Source: Gamarada debralockiae
Taxonomy: Eukaryota > Ascomycota > Leotiomycetes > Helotiales > Hyphodiscaceae
Length of the DNA: 64,000 nt
Assembly: GCA_002803225.1 (NCBI GenBank)
Contig: NXFV01000527.1
Coordinates: 1-64,000 of the forward strand
Direction of reading: 5' to 3'
Part shown: positions 19,542-31,316 of the stretch, piece after piece
Position numbering within the stretch: the first letter of the stretch is position 1
Layout: every line of letters starts with the position of its first letter
Program-made: the position numbers and the translations under genes
The notes under the pieces: generated by a model
What the model saw: the letters and a program-made list of their open reading frames with translations, nothing else
The model's database searches: none
Told to the model about the DNA's origin: nothing

Positions 19542-21152
19542 TCAATAACCGAGATCCGTGTCCCGAATTCTGCATTTCGGGTCCAAGATATCGCCATTCG
19601 GAACTAAGATGGCGTTATTCAAATTGTTCTCATCCATAAACTTGGCCGCCGTTGTTTCTTCATGTAAGTCGATTTCTGTGTGGACACAGTATTCGAAGTA
19701 ACGATTCTCGTGGTATTTGAGAATGATTGATTCGACAGAATCGCTGGGTTTGACATAGATTACCCAGCCATCAGTCCAGTCCGGTAACAGGTTGGGTTGA
19801 GACATCACGTTGATCGCTCTGTGATACTTCGAACCTCTCTCGCTTCTGTTCGAATGCCCACGTAGCGGCGTCGAACTCAGCTTTGCTCGCAGAAGTCGTA
19901 ATGATCCGCCTATCAATCTTGGGCATGAGACGCCAAGGTAGTCGCTGGCGTCTATGAGCTCCCACCGTGTGGTTCTTAGTAGTTGCTTGTTGACCACTAC
20001 TCGACTCCTAGTAAAGTTTTCGTAGTACGCTACCCGTCTCAAGCACTTGCGCTCAAGGTTGGGGTGAAATGGCTAGTCACAAGCCAGAGTGCTTCCGTAT
20101 CGACAATATCCGTTGAAGCAAAGTCTCACAGCCTGTGAATCGATGCCGTCGAGCAGCCGTAGTAACAGTCTCGAGATCATGAGACCAAGTCAGATCAGCC
20201 GCAAGTTGGTGCCCGTACCCTTGTGAGAAATGATGTAAAATCCAAGGTGGCGTGAGTAAGGCTAGATTCTTTACTTGGGAGTCGCTGTGAATATTTCGAA
20301 GTTAGCAATTGCTCGTTAAGAGACGAGAGGAAGAAAGAGAAGACCGGCTTTTCGTAAGATCTGAGACACTTTCAACCCTAAAGAGATGGCTCTTGGAGTA
20401 GAAAGTACAGAGTAGAACTCGCAGGGTCCTACGGGATAGGAAGAATACTCCTTTGAGCATTATTTACTCAGATTTAGGCATGTCGTCGACACTAAAAGGC
20501 ACTCTGATTCGTCCGCGTCCCCAATCCACATATAAAGAATCTAGGTCAAAGTTAAACCAGGTAATAGGAGTCCAGAAACGTTGCAAAAGACGACGTATGG
20601 TGGGTGGATGCCACTAACCGCGATTCTCGACAGACACACAAGAGCACAGGAGGACGACATTGTGAAATGAGCCCGAGCGATCTCTCGACTCGCTCTACTT
20701 CTAGTCTACCAGCCACGGTTGAATACAATTTGCGACTATCGTCCAATATACAGGCCTCAAGATACATGATACGAGGCCTAGGCAGTGCTTCTCTCCATAT
20801 CATAATGCGGATTTCGAGTGGTAGATCTTTAAATCGTTTGAATGATTGTAATTTCACGAATGGTTCGGTAGCTTTGGATGTGGAAGATGGATGGCTTGGT
20901 GGAGCTCGAACCAAAGGTTCGTTCTGGATGTCTGGTTGAATCTGGGCATATCTTATATGGCGAGGGCTGGAGAAACTTATTCTCCTGCCGGGCCGCGCAT
21001 AAAGTCGCATCCGCAGAGTTTTTGAGGCTGGAAAGTGTGTTTCTCAATATTGCAATTAACACGGGAAATGACTCCGGTATTGCCATCTGGCGAACTCCAG
21101 TAGGCGGTCCTTCTCATATGGAACAAAGTGCATCTCCATTGACTCGATTTGA
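19542..21152 (-). pseudogene. Broken 2EXR-domain paralogue
   Basis: Tandem paralogue of the 17.9-18.9 kb gene, in the same order of parts. There is a degraded zinc-ribbon region near 21060-20990, the 2EXR core FKDLPLEIRIMIWREALPRP, PPVLLCVCRESRLVA, then, after a frameshift near 20560, WFNFDLDSLYVDWGRGR. A plausible intron runs from GTAAAT near 20468 to ACAG near 20285. It is followed by KNLALLTPPW, TVTTAARRHRF, the PKIDRRIITTS motif near 19900 and a SUMO-like tail (NAILVPNGDILD) ending at 19542. Stops and frame changes interrupt it several times, notably after the arginine-rich ARRHRF part. Confidence 0.75.
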
Positions 21153-21640
21153 CATGTGAGGGTTTCAGGCTTTTCTTCGGCTATGACGTTTGAGGTTGAA
21201 GTCGAAGGCGAAGGCGGGGTAGGATGACGTTGGTATTGCTGATTCGGCTAGCCAGCAAAATGAACTCCTACTGTATCGCACGAGTGCGGAACTTGAGATA
21301 GGTTTTGGACCATCGGAAAATAAATATCGAGAGGCGCCGTCGCCCCTCTGCCAGAACCCCCGATCAAGAACTAAATATAAGGTCACAGAGATTTATGACT
21401 CTCACGAATTGAAAACTTGCAAAGCGAGAATTATGCTTGAAGATCTGAAATCGTAATCGTATTCATTGAAATCTCATAACAAGCCTTTAAAACATACCAT
21501 TGACCCATATCTACCATTTCATCCATCCCACTGGTATTTCCCCATGGTCCCTCAAACTCCAAATATGTATCCCAGCGCCCAGCGTCCTCCCTTATCCTCT
21601 CCCCCACCTCTGTCTCACCCTGCCATACGTCATTGCGTAT
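21153..21640. other. intergenic, no gene seen
   Basis: About 490 bp between the broken 2EXR gene and the 3' end of the small membrane-protein gene. No supported feature. Confidence 0.4.
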
Positions 21641-22011
21641 TTACGGAATCGCCTCATAGTCACCACTTCCCATATGAGCAGCGCGGTTCGAGAAAAGCCA
21701 GTAGAAGATGAGTCCCAAGATAGGGAACAAGAAGACGCCGACACACCAGAGCAGCTTGTGCGAGACTGGGCGGTTGGATTTGAGAACTTCCACTGCGGAA
21801 ATCTGTTAGCTCTGTTACTGCACTCTTTGGTAATTGGAGGCGTACTGAAGACGATGATGTCAAGAATCAGCACGATGAATCCCAAAATTCCGCCCCCAGC
21901 ACCGTATTGCCAAGTGTTGCTGTGGCTGCTCGCAACGAGCGTCTCCTCGGCCATAGCGAAGGAGAAGAGGGAGAGTTGCAGGAGGAGGGAGATGAAGGTT
22001 GAGTGGAACAT
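21641..22011 (-). CDS. Small secreted-entry membrane protein, PLDc_N-like
   Basis: Exons 22011..21846 and 21792..21641 with a 53-nt intron give 105 aa. The unspliced frame would run on into unrelated sequence, whereas the splice yields a coherent protein. Residues 1-21 form a signal peptide or first helix (SLLLQLSLFSFAMAEE). A second helix follows (GGGILGFIVLILDIIVF), then EVLKSNRPVSHKLLWCVGVF and a third helix LFPILGLIFYWLFSNR. The 'hydrophobic-FPILGLIFYW' pattern is that of the phospholipase D nuclease N-terminal (PLDc_N) membrane domain, which can occur alone in small fungal membrane proteins. The function is unknown. Ends with GDYEAIP. Confidence 0.7.
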
Positions 22012-22267
22012 TTTGGCGGTTTGTTGTTGGTTTCTTGGCTTTGGGGTTTGTAGATATTTTGTTGTTGGTTGACGGGGAGAATGGACTGATTGAGGATGAA
22101 GAAGGGTATGACGCGGCGTCTAGGCAGCGACAGAAATAGCTGGAGCACACGACAAAGTGGCTTTTGATTGAGACACATCTCGCATTGATGCATCCACATA
22201 TACCCCACTCAACCCCACATCGACACAGGTGTCAAGCTCCTCATCTCACTCACTATCGTACACCACG

Positions 22268-23228
22268 ATGGACAGTGAGTCGCCCAATTTCGCGCTCAGC
22301 GAAGAGCAAATTATAGCCATGCTCCTAGGATTCTAAATGTCAGACGAAGCACCATCTTCATCCTCTGCTCGAAATGCATCAGCACGACGCACCAATCTAA
22401 CCCATTCAACCCAAGCAGCTGTTTATCAAGAGGAAATTGTTCACTTATTTCCCGTTATCACCTAGCGCAGGGAGGAAATCTGGATGCGTGCTTGTTTCCA
22501 CACGCGGAATATTGATATCGGAACAGCAATTATGGACGACTACCTAGTTGTTGACGTATCCCTTCTGCTACGTGTCTAGGACCCCTCTTCCAGCCATCTT
22601 GCATGCTCGCGGAGAATCCAGGAACAAGTCTTTTAAGTACTATGATATAAAAGTTGTGAATGTGTATACGTGAAAGGAAAGGGGTTCAGACAGCCAGCGT
22701 GAAAATTCTACATCGAGTCAGGATATACGTCAATTGGGCTGTTGACCAGCTCGTCGTTCTTCGTAGCAGCGATTTGGGTGTTGCTGGCGACAGCACCTTC
22801 GCAAATTTTCTCAAGCTCTGTGAGAAGCACAAACTTCAGAAACTAGCTATCAACATCGGATATGATGATGGTCAGGTGAGGAGTCGGTTCGTGGAACGCT
22901 TCCCGCCAGTTCCACCGTCAGTGTGGGAGCCTTTCTTTTCAATGAGAAGCCTGAGTATGTAGCGAGCGAGGTCTTGGGGGAAGGCACGAGGATCAGGGGC
23001 TTCGAGGATATTAATGACGGAAAGTTGGACGACGCGGTGAGGAAAATGAAGGAATTGGAGACGTGGACAAAGAACTTTAAAAAATTGGTGGAGAAGATGA
23101 AAAAGATGGAAAAGAAGACGGAATCGCTGCATCCGACGGATTTTCAACTTCATATCCGGACTGTGAAGATTTTGTTTTGGTTGGATCACCCGATGAGTTT
23201 ACGTGAGCCGTGGTATGGCACTCACTAG
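22268..23228 (+). pseudogene. Decayed coding region, unknown family
   Basis: A short frame starting with an ATG at 22268 (MDSESPNFALSEEQIIAMLL) stops after 22 codons. Further on, coding-like pieces are visible: IYVNWAVDQLVVLRSSDLG and KLCEKHKLQKLAINIGYDDG at 22720-22870. After a +1 shift near 22925 comes AFLFNEKPEYVASEVLGEG, followed by a Lys/Glu-rich coiled-coil-like stretch to the stop at 23228. The order resembles the second half of a 2EXR-type protein, but I cannot confirm this. The frames cannot be joined by introns that I can see. Confidence 0.45.
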
Positions 23229-23454
23229 GTATGGTGAATGCTGGGGAGTGAATGAGTGATTCAAGACGCCTTTTCTCTAGAAGATAGTATGCGAATCTCT
23301 TAGAGATCTAGATTCTTGAGAATTTAATAGATTCAGCGTTCTATCTATACCGTTACAATTTTCTGACAATATCTGTCTGTATCTCCTTTTCTTCCGAACG
23401 CCACCAAAACCCTACCAATATTTTGATCCAAAAGCCAAAGCTGCATATATCCTC

Positions 23455-25658
23455 TTAATCAAGATCCATTCCCCCATCACTCCCCTCCTCCTCCGTCTCA
23501 TCGCCCCCAAGCCCAAGTAACTCCTTGTCGACATCGTCCAGGTCCTCTTCAACTTCCTCATCATCACCACTTCCCAATCCCAAAATCTCCTTCTCCATAT
23601 CGTCCAAAGCTTCATCGTCCATATTAACATCCCCATTACTATTTACACGCTTGTTTTCTTCCTCGGGAGGATTCTCGTCTTCAGTCTCGTCGTTATCCCT
23701 TTCCTCAGCATGGCCGTTGAGAGTCTTCTGTGCAACACGATTTGTGCCCATCACTCCCAGATTAAGATCCTTCTGGCCCTCCCAGCGATTGAGTCGTCTT
23801 CCCATCCGTCGGAAAGCAGCGGCATACGCAGACATCTCTTCACCAAAGTCTTCTTCCTCGGTCTCAAGCTGCACTAGACCAACGAAGCCACGCTCTCTGA
23901 ACGGCAATGGATCTCTCATGAAACTCTCTTCACCCTCACTATCGTCAAACGGATCCCGAACCTCCTTCATCCTGTTGATAGCCCGCAAAAATGCACCTTC
24001 TTGTTTCCGCGATTTTCGGGCTTTATGGTGTGCTTTCCGCAGGCCTCGACTGAGGATGTAGTCAACTCTTTGGTTCCGATTCCGTTCCACGGCTAATTGG
24101 TGCGCTGTGAGTGGGCGTGCACGTCTCATTTGTGGGCCTGGAGGCTCAGCTATTGGTGATGAACCCTCGACAATTTGATGCTTGAGGCCTCCCCGAGCTT
24201 TGGAACCGGTATTGAGGACGCTGTGGATGCGCATATTGGCCGCTCCCATGCCTCGCGGTGGCGGCGTAGACCGTGTGCTGTCCATATCAGATTCGTACTT
24301 AGGTCGAATGCGACCCATTATCGTAGCCGGACTCGCTCCTCCATCCTCGTACTTCGGTCTAATACGTCCTATGAATGCCGCAGGGCTGCCATCATCGGGT
24401 GGAAGATGAAGCTTGGGCTTTGGGCCACGCTTTGGTGGACCATGCTCTGCTTGGAAAGCTGCTTGATCCGCCTCAATAATGCGTTTCCGCTCCCGCATCT
24501 TAGCATGTCCATAGTCGATCTCCTCTTGCGTATCAATGTTCTCTAGTTCTTCTTGCTCCGGTGTCAAAATATGGAACTTGGGAATCCCTTGGTTCTTAAG
24601 CGCTGGATCATATTCAACCCCTTCACCAAATGGATTTTCCGCCGCGCCTTCCTCGGTGAAATCTGATTCGAGATAGTGCCACATCAACCATAGAAAGGCG
24701 TCGGCTCTGGATTTGCTTGATAAGGAGGTACGCATGATTAAGTCGTAGAAGTCCCTGGAGGCTGGGAAGTGTAGTTCGGTGATTTTAGGGGCGAATTGAG
24801 CGAGGACGAAGATCAGGTTGACTGGATTTGTTCGGGGTACTTCCTTGAGCTTGATTTTCTCGAGGGAGTTGGGTTCTGGTCGGTCTTCTGAGGCGCCTTT
24901 GAGGATGGACTTTAACCGGGGTGCATCTTGGAGCTGTTTGTAGGAGTTCGGGTCTTGGTGGGCTTGTAAGGAAGGGATTGCATGGTAGGTTCGAAGTTGG
25001 GCTCGCATCTCTGGGAAGACTATATTTCATCAGTATCCGAATCTTAAGGAGGAAGGGTATACTCACAGTTCAGAGTCGTGTTCATACGACCCAAATTGAC
25101 CAACAAGCACACCATCGCCATATTCTTCGCCGGCTCATGCTCACTCAACAGCTTATCCCTCAAAATCTTGCTCGTCTTACTACTCCTCGCCATCGCATCA
25201 ATATAGAGATTCGCAAAGGTCTGCTTCCCAATATTATCCGGCTCATAACTATTCGTAAAACAAGCATTGTCGTTCTCGAAAATAAGCTTGAGGAAATCGT
25301 ACTGGATATCTTTCCGCCATAGAGGTTCCCCATCATCCTTCTTCAGATGTCGAACTTTATTACCGCTATAGATCGATGTGTTTTGCGCACTGCCAGCGGC
25401 CCCTTCCTTCTTCTTGCGCGAGGTACTAGCAGTTGTGGCTGATGGAGCTTCCGGGCCTGGCGTTCGCGCTTCGTCGTCGTCCATCATATCTGTTTGTTTC
25501 GATGCTGAAGGTGTATTTCTCTGAGAATCGGAGTTTCCTAGGGCATGCTGCAACGACATTCTTGGATCGGGGTCTGCGCGAACTGGCGAAGATGGGCGCG
25601 TCATGTTTTCGTCCTCAATCGTGGATCCAGGGCTAGCTCCTTGGTCCGTCAAACTCAT
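23455..25658 (-). CDS. IES1: INO80 chromatin-remodelling complex subunit IES1
   Basis: Exons 25658..25067 and 25019..23455 with a 47-nt intron (GTGAGT/ATATAG) give 718 aa. The conserved N-terminal core reads WRKDIQYDFLKLIFENDN, AMARSSKTSKILRDKLLSE, MVCLLVNLGRMNTTLN and, across the splice, PEMRAQLRTYHAIPSLQ, which is the fungal 'Ino eighty subunit 1' pattern. The middle is basic and disordered, with IGRIRPKYE present twice. The C-terminus is very acidic, with two related repeats containing LLGLG/ILGLG between Asp/Glu runs. As part of INO80 it would act on nucleosomes in the nucleus. The name rests on my recognition of the core motif. Confidence 0.8.
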
Positions 25659-27310
25659 GACTACTGCAATAAATAATATCGCCGCATCGACTTTGGTAAT
25701 ATCATGTGATGGTGAGATTCAAAATCTCGGCGATTGGATGTTTGGAGAGTCGGATTTGGTGGGGAACGTTGGTCCGTCGTGGATTACGTGCTAACTCTCG
25801 CGGTCAAACTGAAGTCCACTGAAGGCGGCATAACTTGGCAGAAAAGCTGTATTAGGGATGGCTCGAATTTGAAATAAGGTTTAGCGAGCGTGGATTCTCT
25901 ATTTTTAAGTTCCACTAGCGTGAACCGGCCGAATATCACAATCTGCCTCTTTGAACAAATAATCTACTATTATAATCCCCAAATAATCGCAGAAGAAATT
26001 CTTGAAATTCTGTATTTTCGAGGTTTAGCTTCACTTTAGTTTGATTTTGTTATCCTTGTCTATTATTAGCAAAGAAATCTATTGATCGTAGCCTATTTTC
26101 GAAGTCATTTTGGTCTATTTTGGTCTATTTCGGTATTTCCATCCTCAGGTCAATTGATACAAGGTCAACAAACCTCCCACTCACAACAAGTACACAGACT
26201 TGTGGCTTTAGAGCCCCAGTTACGGCTCTTCGTCTTGTTTTACCATACGTCTATCAACCCTTGGCAAGCTGAGTGGCTGGAATCCTAAATCCTTCGTACC
26301 CCGCCAATCCCCCACGGACCGCGAAGAGCCGCTGCTCAAAAATAGTTACACAAGACCTCCAATCAGCGTCGATCCCTGCATGCAACGCCTATTATCAATA
26401 GCTGCAAGGGTGCAGCGGCGGGGCAACCATATTTCCACAGCCGATAAGCCTATCTGTCTGCCTACCTTATTATTAATATCCTTTGGGTTAGCGATTGGAG
26501 GAATTGTTGTCCGGCGAGAAACCAAGCGTGGCACGCCCTACGGGGGACACGGCTCATACGGGACAATTGACAACGCCAAAAGCCTTACCGGTGCAACCTT
26601 CCAACGTGTGTGACGTATCAAGCCTGCCCTGTGGATACTTTTGTGTGACATGTCTTGAATTAGGGGCTACTAATCTTAGTTTAGATACTCAGAACCAGAG
26701 TTTCAGAGAAGAAAAAGTCCTATAATACATGTCGAGCTGAAAAACTCTCGCGGAGATTGCGGTATTAGGATCCTCCTGCATTTCCATCCTTCAAACCGAG
26801 GAGAAGAAGAGACAAATGTAAGAAAGTCAGCAGCTGAATGGAAAGTGGAAATGTGTTACACCGTTTGAAATGTTTTTCATGACCCATTCCCAAAAGCAAG
26901 TGAAATCTAAATAGAATGGAGCTTTAATTCAATGCTTGATGTTGCCGCTAACGAACTCGCCCGCGGCCCGATGATGAGATGCGTGACCGATTTCCTATTC
27001 TGAAATGAAGATCCCCCTGGAGAAGAGAAATAGGAAATCGTAATTTCATAAGAGGAATGAAGACGCCTTGCCCCTATTCGCTTGCTGGAAACCCTAAACC
27101 ATGAAATCTATGATGCGCTGAAACGACTGCAAGAAGGCTGAGAAGGATAGCAGTGGAAATTGAGTCGCTGTCGAGTCGCATTTCCGGATATCGTCGAGTC
27201 ATAAACACGAGTGCTGTACAAAGTGCTACAAAGTGTCAGCCAGACCTTGGCAAAACAGAATTTTCAGACTTGACTCACCTGAGATGCGAGATTGACACAT
27301 AAAAACGATG
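25659..27310. other. intergenic, no gene seen
   Basis: About 1.65 kb. It contains the IES1 promoter side and the 3' flank of the bZIP-like gene. A TTTTGGTCTA unit is repeated at about 26107-26130. A plus-strand frame at 26380-26613 has one hydrophobic stretch but no other support. Confidence 0.4.
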
Positions 27311-27899
27311 CTATCTTGAGCTTCCTCCGTGTCCACTACCACTTCCACTGCCGTAGTCATAGTAAACTTGGTCTCCTTCCTCGTAATACGTAGATTCAGC
27401 TTCATAGTACGCATCTCTCTCCTCGTAGACAGGCTCTTGGGTATCATATGCGCTCCCCCCATAATGGCTTCTCCCGTCATCCCTCCGAGATCCCCGTCTA
27501 GATGACTCTTCTTTTGCTTTACCCCTAGAAACAACGTGTTTCAATGAGAGTGAGCCCCAGGGCAAGCCCGAGAGCTCGTCGTCTGTTCCCATCTCTCCTG
27601 GATCTGGGGTGTGGTAGGCGTGGCCAGCATGCGTTCGGTCTTGGGCCTCTCGCTCTTGACGCTCCTTTGCCTCCTTTGCCTTGTCTCCTGTACATTCGTT
27701 AGTTCTGAATCTCTAATGAAGTAAAGGGAAGAGGAGACGTACGGAACTTTCTCTGTGCAATTCGATTCTGAACGCGTCTTCTCTCCTCAGGATCTGTGAT
27801 CTCAGACCAATCGTCCTTCTTGGATTTAGACTTTGACGTATGTCCTTTGCCCTTTGAGGAAGAGGAGCTGTGATGGGAAGAGCGGTGGGAAGAAGACAT
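27311..27899 (-). CDS. Short bZIP-like protein lacking a leucine zipper
   Basis: Exons 27899..27743 and 27687..27311 with a 55-nt intron (GTACGT/TACAG) give 177 aa. The Ser/His/Lys-rich N-terminus leads into DPEERRRVQNRIAQRKFR, a textbook bZIP basic region (N-x7-R) of the fungal AP-1-like type, with the splice exactly after its end. Beyond it comes DKAKEAKERQEREAQDR, a short charged helix without leucine heptads. The rest has RRGSRRDDGRSHYGG, then a Tyr/Glu-rich stretch and a Gly-Ser tail. Without a zipper it may bind DNA weakly, form unusual dimers or act as a competitor. It belongs to a class of short bZIP-like proteins found in filamentous fungi. A long 5' flank suggests a long leader or complex promoter. 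Confidence 0.75.
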
Positions 27900-30123
27900 T
27901 TCGGTTTCTGTCTCTGTTGCAGAAGATGATTCGTACTTGACGGTTCGATTCTGATCAGGATCGTCAATTGTGATGCTGGGAATCTCGTATATGAGCTGTT
28001 CTGGCTGTGATGTAGGTTCGTTCTCATAGGTCTGGGAGTCCCTTCAACTTTCAGCTTGCAGTTCTCGCAGTGCTTGAAAAGGGGGGTTACCAACATCTAC
28101 CAACGAAGATGACACGGGAATAGGATGTTTTTTTCATGCAATTGAAGGGGTGTGCAAGACGATTAGGACCCTTCAAGATTCGCTTGATGAGATAGGGACA
28201 ACTGTCGACTGGATGAAGCATTAACTCAATAACTGGAATGATGACGACGGCGACTCCGCAGATACTGATGATGTTGAAGATGAAAAAGTATTAAAGTCTA
28301 CACAAAAGAAGGCTCCAATGTACCTTGGAAGATTCTATGATGTTAGAGGGTGTTGAAAAGGAGAGCCGAGATTGGGAGATATTCGCCACCTATATATGTT
28401 CCTTCAACTAGAGGGACGGAGACGGAATAGGACTACGGAGTATGAGGGAAAGAATTTCTAAATCAGAAGCACTGCCTCCAAAAGAGTTTAGATTATATGA
28501 CAGCCACGACAGAACGTGACGCAGATAGGAAGCAGAAGAGTAATTGAGCACGAACAGGCATGGGCGCCTGGCAACCTCCACGTTCTGTAAGGCAGCCTCA
28601 CTCTAAATCGAAGTGACGAACTCCACATCGGTGGTGATTGGATAAAGAGAGAGTGTGACAGCGGTTTGGCCTTCTGAGAATACGGGTACGGAATCCGATG
28701 ATCCTGGCCTGGAATAGTTGGGATGAGGCAGAAGAGCGGGTAGAAGGGGGGGTGTTCAGGTATTCAGGGCCTGATGGAATTCGACGGGAGGGAGCGCCCA
28801 AACCCGGATCCTTCCTATGATTCAATTACTGATATTTGGGGTCGAAAATAATAAGAAATGGACCAAATGGGGTAGGAGATGGGGAATTTGAAATTGCACT
28901 CCGGTTCCTGCATGAGGTTGTGGTCAGGGTTCTGTTTGCGGTGGGACCTTTCAATCATGAAAGAAATAGATGCCTAAAATCGAGGCATTCGCTAAACCCC
29001 CTTTGAAAACGCTAACCCTTTCAGCCATCATTCCGCGAGCGCATTCACGTATCGCATTTAGTGCAAGGTGAGTGAGTCTTTGATGGCGCAAAAAAACGCG
29101 AAGTCATCTGCTATATGACGCATCGTATACTCCTTCAACTGATACTGGAAGAGAATGCCCCAATCCTTGTTCTACCGAGGATCCCTCAAGCAGCCACCCC
29201 CCCACCCATTATGCTTCTTACTCATCATTATCCCGAATCCTCTCGCCTGATGATAGAACTGAGGTTGGGAGTCGCGTCGTCTTGCGAGTCCTTCACTTTG
29301 CTGCTGCCTCTGGCTATCCTCCTCGCTAGCACTGTTCACGCGGCTAGAAGAACATTAGAAGGCTGGGCTAAGAGCTGAAGTTTAACGATGCACGCAATTT
29401 TAAACTCAAAAGTAAGATGGGGTATTGATACACCGATTGATATTTTGAAGCACAGCCCATCCTGGGCGTCCTTTGCCAATCCACCTTTCAAATTGTGGTC
29501 TCGCTGGTCTGGCCGATATGTTAGAATTAAACTATTATCTCAGCAACCGGTGTATGATTCACACTGCACGCGGCTTGACTGGTCAAAGGTACGAGGCGAC
29601 AAACGCCAATTGAAGGCCCCAATTGAAGCCTCTCCGGGGAAACTCTGGCAATGGTCATCCCGAAGTCCGAGTTTTAGGGTTGACATGGTGGTGGACAAGG
29701 AATAATAATTTCCTGGAGCGGTTTTGGATTGAACTTGGAACTGTTTAGCCTTCATAGCCTTGCGAAGTGGTCTGTTTGGGAAGTTGACTGAGGCATTTTG
29801 AAAAGAGACGCGATGGCGGAGTAGCCTCAGCCTTCCGCATTTTTATCGAGGTTGAGCAGATGACCCCCATATTCTGCCTCTCGCCACATTCGAAGGGCTA
29901 TTACCAGATAAATCCCGAAGCTGCGTGAATAACGCTCAAAGCGTGGCATGTATGATCTGCAGCCTCGTTTGGAACGGCTTTCGAAGTTTCGAAGCCCTAT
30001 AGAACATAGGTAACCTGGCAATGCAAAAGCCACTAACAGAGCCAGATATTCAATACACAAGCATGCACGCCTGCATAGCCCCAAAAATATCGTACATGAA
30101 CCACACCTGCCATAGAAGAGCTC
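27900..30123. other. long intergenic region, no gene seen
   Basis: About 2.2 kb upstream of the bZIP-like gene and downstream of the mS41 gene. Frames at 28598-28825 (minus), 29115-29378 (plus), 29388-29705 (plus) and 29827-30084 (minus) have no recognisable motif or splice extension. Long upstream regions are common for fungal regulatory genes. Confidence 0.4.
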
Positions 30124-30840
30124 TTATCTTGCTGCTCCAGAAGCAGCACGCTTCTCTTCTCCTCTCCGCTTAGCTCGAACCTCGGCCTGCCGTCTCTCTC
30201 CTCCGTCAATTTTACGACCTCTACGAATCTCCCACATGCCTTCCTTCACCTCAATCTTTGCTCCCTTCCCTCTTAATTGAACCACATGTGGCCCAGCTAT
30301 AGTGTTCCCGCCTTTGACCTTAACACCCCTAACAGGCTTGAGCTGCTCCGCCGGTATGCCCTCTGCACTGCCTCCTGCAGCCACATTGACCACAATCTTT
30401 CTCATCCCCGGGGACAACGTGGCCGTTGCGGCGGTTGCGCCAGATTTTGGGACCTCGACTATCCGCAGCTCTGCAACGCCGTCTTTAACGTGCTGCAGGT
30501 CTCCTCCAATTCCGTGTCGTCCACTTCTATATCTCTCCCTCCATTCTTGTAGATATCGTCGAGCACGTGGTGAATCAATGCCAAGCTCTTTCAGTTGTTG
30601 AGAATCGAGGGTGAATAAATCTCTCCAGGTAGGTATCTTAGGGGCATATTGAGCCAAGTTGCGCCCAATAAGTGTGAGGAATGTCTGGGTATCGGGTACA
30701 AAAGGTGTCGGCTTAGGTACTGGACGAGATTGAATGCCGGCATGTAGGTTTCGTGCTCGAGTAGATACAGGTGTCGTTGATTGAAGAAAAGGCAGAAGGA
30801 AAGACGGGATCGGCCGCAATTGTGCAGATCTGACGATCAT
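30124..30840 (-). CDS. FYV4: Mitochondrial small ribosomal subunit protein mS41 (IGR motif)
   Basis: Single exon, 238 aa. The first ~33 residues are Arg/Ser/Thr-rich without acidic residues (IPSFLLPFLQSTTPVSTRAR), which fits a mitochondrial targeting peptide. Residues 52-105 carry the IGR-motif domain: FLTLIGRNLAQYAPKIPTW, then LKELGIDSPRARRYLQEWRE. This is diagnostic for Fyv4/mS41 of the mitochondrial small ribosomal subunit. The C-terminus is basic (RRGRKIDGGERRQAE). Divergent from the SNF2-RING gene, with about 476 bp between starts. Confidence 0.87.
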   Translation of the reverse strand: MIVRSAQLRPIPSFLLPFLQSTTPVSTRARNLHAGIQSRPVPKPTPFVPDTQTFLTLIGRNLAQYAPKIPTWRDLFTLDSQQLKELGIDSPRARRYLQEWRERYRSGRHGIGGDLQHVKDGVAELRIVEVPKSGATAATATLSPGMRKIVVNVAAGGSAEGIPAEQLKPVRGVKVKGGNTIAGPHVVQLRGKGAKIEVKEGMWEIRRGRKIDGGERRQAEVRAKRRGEEKRAASGAAR

Positions 30841-31009
30841 GCTGGGCAGTTTCTAAATGTTCAATTAGCATATGGCTTGTTTGGAGGGTGGTATATCACG
30901 TACCGTCATGTCCAATCCAGGTTGTTGAGGATGAGATGGAAGACGAAAGGTTGCTGTCGCTGGGAATCCTCATAGCTCCAAAAGTTTCTAACCTGGATCC
31001 TTAAATTTT

Positions 31010-31052
31010 AGGTTCCGAAATTAAGGTTCCGAAATTAAGGTTTAATCACGTG
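31010..31052. promoter_or_regulatory. tandem 14-mer and CACGTG in divergent promoter
   Basis: AGGTTCCGAAATTA is repeated exactly at 31010-31023 and 31024-31037, followed by a further AGG and a CACGTG at 31047-31052. It lies between the divergent mS41 and IRC20-like genes. It is a candidate shared regulatory element; function is inferred. Confidence 0.45.
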
Positions 31053-31316
31053 CTTTTGACTCACACAAGATGCAAGGGCTGTTTTAGTGCGTCTTCCGAT
31101 AAGCAGTCCTTATCGCACATATTCCTCTCTTTTTCCTGTTGCCTTCGACCTAATTCACCTCCTTCCCATTTCATTACTTCGTCCCCCCAATCCATCACGT
31201 TCGTTGATACTTCGAAACTCGCCCCGTTGATGAGAATGTATGCATACACATAATCGAAAGCCGATGACAGTGTAGATAGTTCTGCCTTCGAGCTTGTCTT
31301 GCAAGCCACGTTCACC

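Noticed and set aside
26380..26613. plus-strand open frame with a hydrophobic stretch
   Set aside because: No motif, start context or splice partner; likely chance.
29827..30084. 85-codon minus-strand frame after mS41
   Set aside because: Cys/Arg-rich composition without a domain; more likely mS41 3' flank.
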